The position numbers were made by a program, and so were the translations under genes. A stretch of DNA of 64,000 bases from Ornithinibacillus sp047228935 (GTDB lineage Bacteria; Bacillota; Bacilli; Bacillales; Amphibacillaceae): contig NZ_JBFEGG010000005.1 in assembly GCF_047228935.1 (NCBI RefSeq), forward strand, positions 1 to 64,000. The letters are read 5' to 3'. The notes beneath the pieces were generated by a model. It was not told the DNA's origin. It worked only from the letters and a program-made list of their open reading frames with translations, and made no database searches. Below are positions 1-8,586 of the stretch, in pieces; the first letter of the stretch is position 1, and every line of letters begins with the position of its first letter.

Positions 1-74
1 GGCCTTTAAGGCCGAGGCCGGTAATAGAGGCTTCCAGCCGCAGAGCAAACCACCAGTTCACACTGGTGGTTTTG
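1..74 (+). other. GC-rich leader or RNA 3' end with intrinsic terminator
   Basis: The window opens inside a GC-rich, fold-prone stretch very unlike the surrounding A+T-rich DNA. It ends in a clean terminator hairpin: ACCACCAGT (49-57) pairs with ACTGGTGGT (62-70) around a four-base loop, followed by TTTT. This could be the end of an upstream gene's mRNA, or the expression platform of a structured leader (riboswitch-like) for the exchanger gene at 139. I could not match it to a known riboswitch class, and its 5' part lies outside the window. Confidence 0.5.
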
Positions 75-138
75 ATTTATGATGAATAATAAATGGGAAG
101 TATTGAAATGATTAATTACTTATACAAAGGATGAAAAG

Positions 139-1092
139 ATGGAATACATACTATTATTAATTGGATTTTTATTACTGATTAAAGGAGCGGATTTTTTTGT
201 TTCCGGATCTTCCAATATTGCCAAACTATTAAGAGTCCCGCCGATATTAATTGGCTTGACGATTGTAGCTTTTGGAACGAGTTCTCCTGAGGCTACGGTA
301 AGTATTATAGCTTCTTTAGAAGGAAGTGCAGATGTTTCATTAGGGAACGTTGTAGGGAGCAACATATTTAATTTATCCCTAGTTGTTGGTGTGGCCGCAT
401 TTATTTTTCCGTTAAAGGTTGAGACGGAGACAATCTTAAAGGAGATTCCATTCACATTATTGGCTAGTGGAGCGTTGCTGATCTTAATGAGTGATTTCGC
501 CTTACAGGGACTAGATTCGAATTTATTAACGCGAAGTGATGGGTTAATCTTTTTGTTATTTTTATCGATATTTATGTATTACATCATCGAACTTGGTTTG
601 AAAAATAGGAAGGAAAATACTTCTGAAGCAATTCCAAAAGACCTCAAGTGGGGTAAGAATATAATATTTACACTGATTGGTTTAGGGATGATTGTAGTTG
701 GAGGGGATTTGGTAGTAGATAATGGTACGGTAATTGCGTACTCGTTAGGCATGAGTGAAACATTAGTTGGGCTAACGATTATTGCGATTGGTACCTCACT
801 TCCCGAATTGGTCACCTCCATATCTGCAGCGTTAAAGAAGGAAAGTGAAATCGCCTTAGGTAATATTGTAGGGAGTAATATTTTTAATGTCTTATTTGTT
901 TTAGGGGCATCAGCTGTAATCTCACCTTTGCCAATAAATGATAAGGTGTTTACTGATGTAGTCATTATGATTGCCTTAACATTCGTCTTATTGCTTTTTT
1001 CTGTAACACATTACAAAGTGGGGAAGAAAGAGGGATTGTTGTTAGCTTTGAGTTATGTAGTTTATATGATTTATATCATTGTTCGAAATTAA
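139..1092 (+). CDS. calcium/sodium antiporter, CaCA family (YrbG-like)
   Basis: A 317-residue integral membrane exchanger of the cation/Ca2+ antiporter superfamily, which extrudes Ca2+ in exchange for Na+ (or H+) across the cytoplasmic membrane. Both internally repeated alpha motifs are visible: GLTIVAFGTSSPE at about residues 39-51 followed by GNVVGSNIFN, and GLTIIAIGTSLPE near 210 followed by GNIVGSNIFN. The acidic residue in each repeat is the expected ion ligand. About ten hydrophobic segments are present in two halves, as usual for the family. AAAGGATG lies just upstream of the ATG. It is monocistronic, bounded by the terminators at 47-74 and about 1095. The exact ion specificity cannot be read from sequence. 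Confidence 0.9.
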   Translation: MEYILLLIGFLLLIKGADFFVSGSSNIAKLLRVPPILIGLTIVAFGTSSPEATVSIIASLEGSADVSLGNVVGSNIFNLSLVVGVAAFIFPLKVETETILKEIPFTLLASGALLILMSDFALQGLDSNLLTRSDGLIFLLFLSIFMYYIIELGLKNRKENTSEAIPKDLKWGKNIIFTLIGLGMIVVGGDLVVDNGTVIAYSLGMSETLVGLTIIAIGTSLPELVTSISAALKKESEIALGNIVGSNIFNVLFVLGASAVISPLPINDKVFTDVVIMIALTFVLLLFSVTHYKVGKKEGLLLALSYVVYMIYIIVRN

Positions 1093-1143
1093 AAGAAGTC
1101 TTATGGGGGAGTACTTAGTTAGCCCATTTAAGACTTCTTTTTC
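1092..1143. terminator. bidirectional intrinsic terminator
   Basis: AAGAAGTCTTA and TAAGACTTCTT form an 11-bp stem with T-runs on both strands, placed between the converging antiporter gene and the end of the mhq operon. Confidence 0.8.
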
Positions 1144-1148
1144 TTATA

Positions 1149-1751
1149 TTACAACCCTTTATACCATTCCTGAGCTGCCTTCACTTCATTAATAGTTAGC
1201 TGATGACCTCTATCTTCCCAATGTATTTCAACATTAGCACCGGCATCTTCTAATAAAGCTTTAAGATCTTCTGACTCCTGGGCTGGGCAGATTGGGTCGT
1301 TAGTACCTGCGGATATAAATACTTTTTTACCACTTAAGTTAGGTAATGTAATTCCTCTTCTCGGTACCATTGGATGATGCAGGCTACCACCGCGTAAGGC
1401 GTCTTGATAATGAAACATCAGGCTTGCTGCGATGTTTGCACCATTGGAGTATCCGACAGCTACGATATTGTTGCGGTCAAATGCATATTTCTCCGCAGCT
1501 TCATCTAAGAAATCATTTAATTCCTTAGTGCGTAAAATTAGGTCTTCTTCATCAAAGACACCTTCTGCTAAACGTTTGAAGAAACGTGGCATACCATTTT
1601 CTAAGACATTACCACGAACACTTAACATATTCGCTTCTTTATCAATCATTTCTGCTAGTGGAAGAAGATCTTGTTCTGTTCCACCAGTGCCATGCAATAA
1701 TAATAGTGTTGGTTTATTGGGATTTGTTCCCTTTTGAAAAATGTGCTTCAT
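1149..1751 (-). CDS. mhqD: MhqD-like carboxylesterase/hydrolase
   Basis: A 200-residue alpha/beta-hydrolase of the phospholipase/carboxylesterase type; B. subtilis MhqD, of almost the same length, belongs to the quinone and diamide stress regulon. The oxyanion-hole motif LLHGTGG (about 18-24), nucleophile motif GYSNGA (Ser102), Asp152 in GTNDP and His183 in GHQ complete a catalytic triad. No signal peptide is present, so it is cytosolic. It is the last gene of a tight operon (15-17 bp gaps) headed by the MarR repressor at 3351. AAAGGAG precedes the ATG. The substrate is unknown; a role in handling quinone-derived esters or adducts is inferred from context. Confidence 0.88.
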   Translation of the reverse strand: MKHIFQKGTNPNKPTLLLLHGTGGTEQDLLPLAEMIDKEANMLSVRGNVLENGMPRFFKRLAEGVFDEEDLILRTKELNDFLDEAAEKYAFDRNNIVAVGYSNGANIAASLMFHYQDALRGGSLHHPMVPRRGITLPNLSGKKVFISAGTNDPICPAQESEDLKALLEDAGANVEIHWEDRGHQLTINEVKAAQEWYKGL

Positions 1752-1766
1752 ATGAAAAGCTCCTTT

Positions 1767-2378
1767 TTATTTTGGCCTTTCGATAGAAAAAATTTCTCCG
1801 ACTTTAGCATAGTTTGAACCTGCTAAACGACTAACAGCTGCTAACTTCTCTGGATTTATTTTCCCATCTTCATAGATATCTTCGTCAATATGGTAGGTTA
1901 TGATTCTACCAATAATTAGCTCGGATCCTGGTTCACCATCAGTACCCTCTAATGAAATCATTTGTTCAAGCATACATTCAAATCTAACTTTCGCCTCCTG
2001 CACGCCAGGTACAGAGATTTCCTTACTTGGGACAGGGGTAAGGCTAGCTAAAGTAATCTCACTCTCATTTGCCGGAAGAGTGGCAGCAGTTCTATTTACG
2101 CTATTCACATTTTGTTCGTCCACTATGTGAATTACAAATTCCCGTGTTTCGGATATATTTCTAGCTGTATCCTTCATGATGCCATTCCTTCGCTGGATGG
2201 CTAAAGAAACCAAAGGGGGATTAGAGGAAACAATATTAAAGTAACTAAATGGAGCTCCATTTAATGTCCCATCAGCAGCTTGTGTTGTGACAAAGGCGAT
2301 TGGCCTTGGGATGATGGATCCGACTAGCAACTTATAATTTTCTCGTTCTGTTTGGTTTTCTGGATGGAAGGAAAGCAT
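1767..2378 (-). CDS. flavin reductase family protein (YwrF-like)
   Basis: A 203-residue FMN-binding split-barrel protein of the flavin reductase/DIM6-NTAB family. The N-terminus carries the family hallmark of a Gly-Ser-Ile-Ile-Pro-Arg-Pro-Ile turn followed by VTT, then NGAPFSYFN and a PPLVS strand, which form the FMN-binding cleft. It sits between the dioxygenase and hydrolase genes of the mhq-like operon. In this setting it could reduce flavin or quinones, but whether it serves the dioxygenase is inference. Relatives are cytosolic NAD(P)H-dependent oxidoreductases or simple flavin-binding proteins, and the nicotinamide preference is not visible. Confidence 0.82.
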   Translation of the reverse strand: MLSFHPENQTERENYKLLVGSIIPRPIAFVTTQAADGTLNGAPFSYFNIVSSNPPLVSLAIQRRNGIMKDTARNISETREFVIHIVDEQNVNSVNRTAATLPANESEITLASLTPVPSKEISVPGVQEAKVRFECMLEQMISLEGTDGEPGSELIIGRIITYHIDEDIYEDGKINPEKLAAVSRLAGSNYAKVGEIFSIERPK

Positions 2379-2394
2379 TCTGAATACCCCCGAT

Positions 2395-3333
2395 CTAATT
2401 ATCTAAATTTCGAACTTCAATTGGGATTAAATGATCGTTTAGTTTTTCCCGGTATATTTCATATTGAGAAGGAAGCTTTAATTCCGTTCCCATAGTTTCG
2501 TACGACTCATCATGAGCAAAGCCTGGTGGGTCTGTTGCGATTTCGAATAAAATTTCTCCATGCTCTCTGAAATAAATGGCATTAAAGTAATTGCGATCAC
2601 GTACTGGGGTCACCCCATAACCGTTATTCTCAACATGATTTTTCCAATCCAATTGATCTTCATCATCTGTTGCTCGCCATGCAATGTGGTGTACAGTTCC
2701 GACACCCATTTGTCCTCTGCCAGATGTCGTCCTTTTCAAATCAATGGTATTTCCTATATCTCCGAGAGATTTAAATCGGATGAGATCTCCTTCTTCACCG
2801 ACCACTTTAAGTCCCATGACATCAACAAGTAAGCGGGCTGTTTCTTCTGGGCGGGCAGATAGAAGTGTTGCTCCTGCAAAACCTTTAATTGCCACGTCAG
2901 GAGTAACATCTCCTATTGACCAGTTATTGACTTCGCCTAGTACACGTTCTACTAACTCAAGCTTCAACCCGTGGACATCATCAAATGCAAGAATTGTTTC
3001 GCTAAAGCTTTCTGACTTAGTAAATGCAATATTAAATTTAGCAAGTCTCTTTTCCCAGAAGTCCATGGACCCTTCAGGAATAGCATAAGAAGTAACACCA
3101 ACTTGTCCATCACCAATTTTTCCTTGATAAGCATCTGCCCATGGGAAGAACGTAATAATAGAACCAGGTCGACCACCATCATTACCGAAATAGAGGTGGT
3201 AGGTACCTGGGTCATCGAAGTTAATCGTCTTTTTAACTAATCGTAAGCCGAGCACACTAGCATAAAAATCAACATTTTCCTGTGGGTGACCTACGATTGC
3301 TGTAATATGGTGAATCCCTGTTGTCTGTTTCAT
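2395..3333 (-). CDS. mhqO: ring-cleaving dioxygenase MhqO
   Basis: A 312-residue protein with two vicinal-oxygen-chelate (glyoxalase-fold) modules, the same length as B. subtilis MhqO. Metal-ligand candidates are the His pair at residues 8-9, the HHIAW motif near 217 and the Glu of ILFEIATDPPGF near 268. MhqO-type enzymes are thiol-stress-induced extradiol-type dioxygenases thought to open hydroquinone or catechol rings in the cytosol. It directly follows the repressor gene (17-bp gap) and precedes the flavin reductase, so the operon encodes both sensing and detoxification of quinones. The family assignment is firm; the natural substrate is not known. Confidence 0.9.
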   Translation of the reverse strand: MKQTTGIHHITAIVGHPQENVDFYASVLGLRLVKKTINFDDPGTYHLYFGNDGGRPGSIITFFPWADAYQGKIGDGQVGVTSYAIPEGSMDFWEKRLAKFNIAFTKSESFSETILAFDDVHGLKLELVERVLGEVNNWSIGDVTPDVAIKGFAGATLLSARPEETARLLVDVMGLKVVGEEGDLIRFKSLGDIGNTIDLKRTTSGRGQMGVGTVHHIAWRATDDEDQLDWKNHVENNGYGVTPVRDRNYFNAIYFREHGEILFEIATDPPGFAHDESYETMGTELKLPSQYEIYREKLNDHLIPIEVRNLDN

Positions 3334-3350
3334 CGTTAATCATCCGCCTT

Positions 3351-3779
3351 TTATTGGACTGCTTTTTGCCCAACTTGTTTTAATACTCTGATCAGAGTTT
3401 CTTTGTCTTCGTCTGAAATATCTTCGAATAAATTTTCGATAACTTGTTGATGCTGTGGGAAAACTTCATCCATCAGCTTTTTTCCTTCGTCTGTTATATG
3501 AATATAAACTACTCTTCTGTCGTCTTTACAATGGCTTCTTTCAAGCAACCCTTTTTTCTCTAATTTATCAATCACATAGGTAATGGAACCTGTGTTTATG
3601 AGTACGGCATCAGAAACTTCCTTCACGGTAAGTCTGCCTTTATGATAAAGTGCTTCTAGAATTTCAAAGTCAGAGGTACGCATTCCGTGATTGCTAATGT
3701 CATGTTTGATGACCTCTTGTAGAGACTTGGAAGCCTTCATTAGCACAACAAATGCTTTTAATGAAAGATTCTCGCTCAT
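3351..3779 (-). CDS. mhqR: MarR-family repressor, MhqR-like
   Basis: A 142-residue winged-helix MarR regulator. The DNA-binding core runs through about residues 35-95, including VKEVSDAVLINTGSITYVID and the wing DDRRVVYIHITDEG. It is first in an operon with mhqO, a flavin reductase and mhqD, matching the B. subtilis MhqR regulon, in which the repressor is inactivated by quinones and diamide. A single cysteine lies beside the wing (SHC). AGAAGGTG precedes the ATG. The upstream 180 bp is very A+T-rich with short AATTAA/TTAATT inverted repeats that could be its autoregulatory operator; this is not proven. Confidence 0.87.
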   Translation of the reverse strand: MSENLSLKAFVVLMKASKSLQEVIKHDISNHGMRTSDFEILEALYHKGRLTVKEVSDAVLINTGSITYVIDKLEKKGLLERSHCKDDRRVVYIHITDEGKKLMDEVFPQHQQVIENLFEDISDEDKETLIRVLKQVGQKAVQ

Positions 3780-3959
3780 ATTTACACCTTCTTATGTTTA
3801 ATTTGATTATTATGAATTAAAACATCTTTAATTAAGTATATTTTATCTGGTAAGTCTGGAATTGTCAAATTAGCTTATATTAGCTTTAACTATTGTTGAG
3901 ATTCTAAGCACATTTATTTTCTTAGCTAATATATATTTTATTTCTCTGCCCCCGGTTAA

Positions 3960-4004
3960 TTGAAAAAAATACCCTGCCACTTAAAAGTGATAGGGTATTT
4001 CGTT
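3960..4004 (-). terminator. intrinsic terminator of the aldo/keto reductase gene
   Basis: AATACCCT and AGGGTATT pair around an inner ACTT/AAGT stem. On the minus strand the hairpin is followed by a run of six or seven T residues. Confidence 0.8.
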
Positions 4005-4030
4005 TACCTTTGAACATGGTTGATACAATC

Positions 4031-4963
4031 TTATGAAAAAGTACGATCGATAGTTTCAATTTCGTCCTTAGATAATTGTACATCTAGTGTTTTTAGGTTT
4101 TGGATGACCTGTTCTGGTTTTTTGGCTCCTGGAATTACCGTATCAATTGCGGGCTGGGCTAAGTACCAGGCTAGGACTATGTTGGATACTTCTGTTTGCT
4201 TCGCGTTAGCAATTTCCTTTAGTGTCTCTACCTTTTGAAGATTTTGTTCAAATGCTTCACCTTGGAAATGAGGCATGTTAGCACGAAAATCGTTAAAGGT
4301 TGTTTTTTTCGTGTATCTTCCTGCAAGCAACCCGGAAGCAAACGGGAAATATGGTACAAAGGAGATTCCATGTTCTATTGTGTAAGGGAACAGGTCTTTT
4401 TCTGCTTGGCGATTCAACAAATTATAGTGACCTTGTAACACATCAACATATCCATCTTGATTTGCTTCAATTAACTGTTCTTGTGAAAAATTAGATACCC
4501 CAATGGCTCTAATTTTTCCTGCGTCTTTTAGTTCTTTTAATGCGCCAACCGCTTCGTATTTTGGTGTGTTTTTGTCTGGGAAGTGAATGTAGAATAGGTC
4601 AATATAGTCTGTTTGAAGTCTTTTTAAGCTTGCATCAACGGTTTCACGTAGATATTCAGGCGAATTATCAACGATTGTTTCTCCGTCAATAAGCTTTTGC
4701 GTCCCTTTAGTCGCGATAATAACCTCCTGGCGATTGCCTAATTCTTTCACAACCTCTCCGATGATTTCCTCGGAACGCCCCATGCCGTATGTAAATGCAG
4801 TATCAATAAAGTCTAGCCCTTCGTTAAAAGCTGTTTTTAATAAAGTTCTATTCACCTGCTCATCAATTTCTGGGTAAAGATTATGACCCCCAATAGCATT
4901 TGCTCCTAAACCAATAGGATTTACTACAAGGTCAGTTCTGCCAATTCGAATCTTTTTGGACAT
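4031..4963 (-). CDS. iolS: aldo/keto reductase, IolS-like
   Basis: A 310-residue (beta/alpha)8 NADPH-dependent oxidoreductase, closely matching B. subtilis IolS in length and order of motifs (family AKR11). The catalytic tetrad is visible: Asp and Tyr in DTAFTYGMGRSEE, Lys in IIATKG and His in YIHFPD; the phosphate-binding IPGAKKPEQV motif lies near the C-terminus. I place the start at the second of two adjacent ATGs, well spaced from AAGGAGGT; a longer reading frame upstream has no ribosome site. It is a single-gene unit with its own terminator. The substrate is unknown, since IolS itself is dispensable for inositol use. Confidence 0.88.
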   Translation of the reverse strand: MSKKIRIGRTDLVVNPIGLGANAIGGHNLYPEIDEQVNRTLLKTAFNEGLDFIDTAFTYGMGRSEEIIGEVVKELGNRQEVIIATKGTQKLIDGETIVDNSPEYLRETVDASLKRLQTDYIDLFYIHFPDKNTPKYEAVGALKELKDAGKIRAIGVSNFSQEQLIEANQDGYVDVLQGHYNLLNRQAEKDLFPYTIEHGISFVPYFPFASGLLAGRYTKKTTFNDFRANMPHFQGEAFEQNLQKVETLKEIANAKQTEVSNIVLAWYLAQPAIDTVIPGAKKPEQVIQNLKTLDVQLSKDEIETIDRTFS

Positions 4964-5022
4964 CATGACTACCTCCTTAAATTTCGTTATGTTTATTCTA
5001 TTGGAAAACAAATCGTAAACAC

Positions 5023-5054
5023 AAGTAAAGGGAATCCCGACTAGGATTCCCTAT
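5023..5054 (-). terminator. intrinsic terminator after fetB
   Basis: AGGGAATCC (5029-5037) and GGATTCCCT (5044-5052) form a perfect 9-bp stem, followed on the minus strand by TTTACTT. It closes the fetA-fetB operon. Confidence 0.75.
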
Positions 5055-5058
5055 ATTG

Positions 5059-5814
5059 TTAACTATTAAATTTCAAGAATTGCATTCGTTTATTAAATAA
5101 GGCTGGGTAAGATAAAAAACCAAGTGAAATACTCGTAACCACCGCAGTAGTTAATAGTAAAAACAGGATTAATAATTGAAATTGTACGGCTTGAACAGGA
5201 TCAGCCCCTGCAATAATTTGGCCACTCATCATTCCTGGAAGTTGCACAAGTCCAATCGTTTTCTGGCTTTCAATTGTCGGAATAGTACTTGCTTTTATAG
5301 CTGTAGTTAATTGAGTATGAATGGCTTGTTTTGGTGTCCCACCTAAAGATAAAATAAGCTCGGTTTCATCCTGTCGATTCTCAACCTCAGCCGTAAATCT
5401 ATTTAAAAACAAGATTCCAAGGACCATTGAGTTTCCAATAACCATCCCACTAATCGGGATAATGTACTGTGGTGTTGGTGGTACGATGTGTAGACCTAGT
5501 AAGATACTTTGCGTTAGTACTTCAATGAAAACGAATGTGACGATAAGCTTCCACGTAATTCCGCGAATAGAAGAGCCTTTTTTTCGAGCATTTTGAGTTG
5601 CAGCGCCTATCATTAGGAGAACCATGAGTAGAATGAATATAAAATGATCCGCATCAAATACATATTGCAGAATATATCCTACTGCAAGTAATTGTATGAT
5701 AGATCTTACCGTTGCAATCAGGGTATCTTTTTCTAACTCAAGTTTTAATGTGCGAGATAAGAGAAGCGGGATTAGAACGAAAATAAGCGTCAATGCTAGT
5801 GTAAGATAGCTCAT
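5059..5814 (-). CDS. fetB: FetB-type ABC exporter permease (UPF0014 family)
   Basis: A 251-residue polytopic membrane protein of the UPF0014/FetB family (E. coli YbbM). About six or seven hydrophobic segments are seen, with the conserved central stretch MVIGNSMVLG and the following LSLGGTPKQA coupling region, then the LPGMMSGQIIAGADP motif typical of the family. Its ATG overlaps the fetA stop by four bases, so the two are translationally coupled. FetAB in E. coli exports iron and relieves peroxide stress; iron export here is inferred by homology, and another metal is possible. Confidence 0.87.
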   Translation of the reverse strand: MSYLTLALTLIFVLIPLLLSRTLKLELEKDTLIATVRSIIQLLAVGYILQYVFDADHFIFILLMVLLMIGAATQNARKKGSSIRGITWKLIVTFVFIEVLTQSILLGLHIVPPTPQYIIPISGMVIGNSMVLGILFLNRFTAEVENRQDETELILSLGGTPKQAIHTQLTTAIKASTIPTIESQKTIGLVQLPGMMSGQIIAGADPVQAVQFQLLILFLLLTTAVVTSISLGFLSYPALFNKRMQFLKFNS

Positions 5815-6539
5815 TCTATTTCCCCCTTAACAAATTCCTGAACCCGTTTATCTTCAGGGGACCTTAGCAGAGAGCTCTCTCCTGATTCAATTAACTCCCC
5901 ATTCATCATCACCCATGTATAATGGCCAATTCGTAATGCTTGGTCTAAGTTATGGGTAATCCAAATCATGGTTGTCCCGTATTTTCGGTTTATTTTTTCT
6001 ATTAGTTCCTCAATATCATGTTGAGACACTCGGTCAAGAGAAGAAGTAATTTCATCAAGTAATAATACACTTGGCTTATTCACCAAAGTACGTGCAATAG
6101 ATAGCTTTTGTCGTTGTCCACCTGATAAATCCTTTGCACTTCGCTCGATCAAATCTCCCCCTAGTCCCACGTCATGCAATAATTCTTCCGCAAAATTTCT
6201 TTCAATGTGTTGGTCTTGTAGTGTAAGTGGCAGTTCTAAGTTTTCTAAGACACTTCCTTTAATCATGGTGGCACTTTGTAAAGCAATACCAACCTTTCTT
6301 CGCAATTCTATGGGGTTATATTCATTTATTAATTTTCCTTTAATAAAAATTTCTCCAGAATCAGGAGAACGTAATCCGTTACAAAGTTTAAATAGAGTAG
6401 ATTTACCTGCACCTGAGGGTCCAACAAGTGTGGTGATTTTACCATCAGGAAAAGACCCTGTGATGTTTTTTAAAATATGTAACCCATCTGTAGAGTAATT
6501 TACGTTTTGGAATTCTATAGCAGCCTCAGCTTGATTCAT
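5811..6539 (-). CDS. fetA: FetA-type ABC transporter ATP-binding protein
   Basis: A 242-residue cytosolic ATPase with Walker A GPSGAGKST, signature LSGGQRQKLS, Walker B VLLLDEITS and the switch histidine in WITHN. Paired with the UPF0014 permease it forms a FetAB exporter. A GTG nine bases upstream abuts AAGGAAG directly, so the ATG eight bases beyond that ribosome site is the more likely start. The ATGA overlap with fetB indicates coupled translation. No metal-binding domain is fused to it. Confidence 0.87.
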   Translation of the reverse strand: MNQAEAAIEFQNVNYSTDGLHILKNITGSFPDGKITTLVGPSGAGKSTLFKLCNGLRSPDSGEIFIKGKLINEYNPIELRRKVGIALQSATMIKGSVLENLELPLTLQDQHIERNFAEELLHDVGLGGDLIERSAKDLSGGQRQKLSIARTLVNKPSVLLLDEITSSLDRVSQHDIEELIEKINRKYGTTMIWITHNLDQALRIGHYTWVMMNGELIESGESSLLRSPEDKRVQEFVKGEIE

Positions 6540-6722
6540 GTCAGTCACTTCCTTTTGTGCTTTACTGTTTTAATGTTCCATATTAATAAAGATAACATTC
6601 TTTCTCCTCATAACAAGCTAATTAAATGGAGAACAATATTTCAAAAATATTAAGATTATGTTACTATTTTTTAAAAGGTTCAGAATATAACTAAATGCCA
6701 GTTAATTATGGGAGTGTTTAAA

Positions 6723-7268
6723 GTGAAAAAATGTTACCTTTTTCTCTTGTTTATCATAGTAGTTACTTTGGTCGGATGTGCGGAAAACCCAGCATTAATA
6801 GGATTGAATGAAGAAGTCCAAGAGTCACCTGATGGTAATGAAAGTGAACCTGCAGTTGGAGAGAGTCACAGTGTGAGTGGACCTCCAGATGTTCATGTAG
6901 GAATAGATGAAGAGTCAACGTTGGTCGTTCTCGATGTTTGGTGTTGGAAAGAGGAAAGCCTTTGTAATTTAGAGCCAAATCCGCCACAAGAACAGTTGTA
7001 TGGGTCACCGCCTTTACGTGTAAAGCCGGGTGAGGAATTTAGCTTTGCAATAGCCACCACTGGGATACCCGAATCCGATCATATTTACTCTCCTGATGAA
7101 ATTGAATTAACGCAGATTAGGTTAAGTGAGGAGAATGAAGTAGAAGTTAATAATAGTAACATAACCGCCCCTATGGAAAAAGGTAGATATTATTACTCCA
7201 TGAAACTGAAATGGGACGGTGATGTAGTAGGTCAGGCTTACTATGTATTTGGGATCATTGTGCAGTAA
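6723..7268 (+). CDS. secreted lipoprotein of unknown family (paralogue 1 of 3)
   Basis: A 181-residue lipoprotein with the signal KKCYLFLLFIIVVTLVGC; the lipobox LVGC predicts diacylglyceryl anchoring to the outer face of the membrane. An acidic, Ser/Glu-rich linker of about 40 residues is followed by a compact domain shared with the proteins at 10693 and 11335: VWCW-x5-LCNLEPNPP, a QIRLSEE strand, APMEKGRYYYS and LKW near the end. Two cysteines in the first motif could form a disulfide. I use the GTG at 6723 because GGGAG lies eight bases ahead. It lies 22 bp before a permease gene and is presumably co-transcribed with that ABC cassette. Function unknown. Confidence 0.8.
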   Translation: MKKCYLFLLFIIVVTLVGCAENPALIGLNEEVQESPDGNESEPAVGESHSVSGPPDVHVGIDEESTLVVLDVWCWKEESLCNLEPNPPQEQLYGSPPLRVKPGEEFSFAIATTGIPESDHIYSPDEIELTQIRLSEENEVEVNNSNITAPMEKGRYYYSMKLKWDGDVVGQAYYVFGIIVQ

Positions 7269-7290
7269 TTAGAATTAAGGGGGTGATTTT

Positions 7291-8568
7291 TTGTTAAAGC
7301 TAATCTTATTTGAAATAAAGAAGGTGTGGAATACCACCTTTTTTCGCATATTATTGGTGGCATTACTCGTATTTTTTATTGCATATTATGTATTTGTTTA
7401 TGTCAACACAACTCGTGTTGAGGATGAAATTAAACCATTAAAAGAGGACATTCAAAGTACGGAACAAGCACTTGCAGAAGAAAGAATTGCCTTAGAATCT
7501 GCTGAAGGTTCAGAGGTGGAAGCAATTGAAGAATCTATCGAGTTTTATGAGAACTGGTTAGCAGATAGACAATCAAAAGTAGAATTATTAGAAGAAGAAA
7601 ATTGGAATGAAATTCTACAGATAGAGATTAAGGATACTGAACCTCAAATTGGTACAATGCTTTATCAGAATGAGACCCATACTTATACACATCCGACCTT
7701 ATTTACATTAGAAACTTATGTAGCGATGAGTAAATGGATGCAAGAAAGGAATATTACACCTCTATTGCCGTGGGATAGATATTTTTCATATATGACATTG
7801 TACGATAGAGAAGTTAGAAGTACTAGTGCAACAGATGCTGAAAACATCATGGAATATATTAAAGAAAATAGTAACAAATACTCATCAACAAGTATTCATT
7901 ACCTTTTCCGATTGTTAGGTCTATTGTTCAGTTTTATAGGCGTAGTCTTCTTCCTTTTCTTATTTGGAGATATCGTTACAAAGGAAGGAATAGGGAGGAA
8001 TGGGCCGATCCATTTATTGCAAACTCAACCAATCGGACGACATAAAATTATAGCTAGCAAATATTTAACAACAATTTTAGTTAGTTTCTTCCTATTGATA
8101 AGTGCCGTTGTCTTTTCGGTTGTAGTTGGTAGTATTTTTGATCGATTTGGTGACTGGCATTATCCAGTAGTCATCTATGGGGAAGAAAGAACATTTACGC
8201 TAATGAGTATGGGAGTGTTAATAGTTAAAGCAATTGGAATGTTTCTATTAATTCTATTATTCTCCTACTCTATTCTATTTCTATTTTCCATCTTAACTAA
8301 ACGTGTATTGGTGGCAATAGGATTAACCCTGGCAACATTGTTTATTGGGATTAAATTGAGCGAGGAATTAGTAACCTCGGGCTTTGCACACTTCATTCCA
8401 TTTCAATATTTTTCCGTTTTTGATGTTTTAACTAACGAATTAGCATTAACCTTAGAGAATTTTAACCTCACCTATACGAACGGATTGATTTCGTTAAGTA
8501 TTGCTAGTTTGATCCTATTCGTTGTAACGTATGTTATCTCTATTGTTCAAACTAAAATTGGTAATTAA
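7291..8568 (+). CDS. ABC-2 type permease with extracytoplasmic coiled-coil insert (cassette 1, permease A)
   Basis: A 425-residue membrane protein. TM1 (about 18-38) is followed by roughly 160 residues predicted outside the cell: an acidic coiled coil (about 45-105) and a conserved segment containing HTYTHPTLF and SKWMQ. Five or so further TM helices follow from about residue 205, including the LFGDIVTKEGIGRNGPIHLL loop and QTQPIGRHKI, the ABC-2 coupling region. It is paralogous over its full length to the protein at 12091. TTG start after GGGGGTG. It probably assembles with the ATPase at 8587 and the second permease at 9468. The substrate is unknown. Confidence 0.85.
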   Translation: MLKLILFEIKKVWNTTFFRILLVALLVFFIAYYVFVYVNTTRVEDEIKPLKEDIQSTEQALAEERIALESAEGSEVEAIEESIEFYENWLADRQSKVELLEEENWNEILQIEIKDTEPQIGTMLYQNETHTYTHPTLFTLETYVAMSKWMQERNITPLLPWDRYFSYMTLYDREVRSTSATDAENIMEYIKENSNKYSSTSIHYLFRLLGLLFSFIGVVFFLFLFGDIVTKEGIGRNGPIHLLQTQPIGRHKIIASKYLTTILVSFFLLISAVVFSVVVGSIFDRFGDWHYPVVIYGEERTFTLMSMGVLIVKAIGMFLLILLFSYSILFLFSILTKRVLVAIGLTLATLFIGIKLSEELVTSGFAHFIPFQYFSVFDVLTNELALTLENFNLTYTNGLISLSIASLILFVVTYVISIVQTKIGN

Positions 8569-8586
8569 AGAAAGGGGAGTGGTGAC

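Noticed and set aside
120..965. Long minus-strand open frames opposite the exchanger gene
   Set aside because: They lack ribosome sites, have implausible composition, and mirror the periodicity of the plus-strand membrane protein.
2684..3088. Plus-strand open frame of 134 codons within mhqO
   Set aside because: Lies entirely inside a well-supported gene on the other strand, Ser/Pro-rich with no family features.
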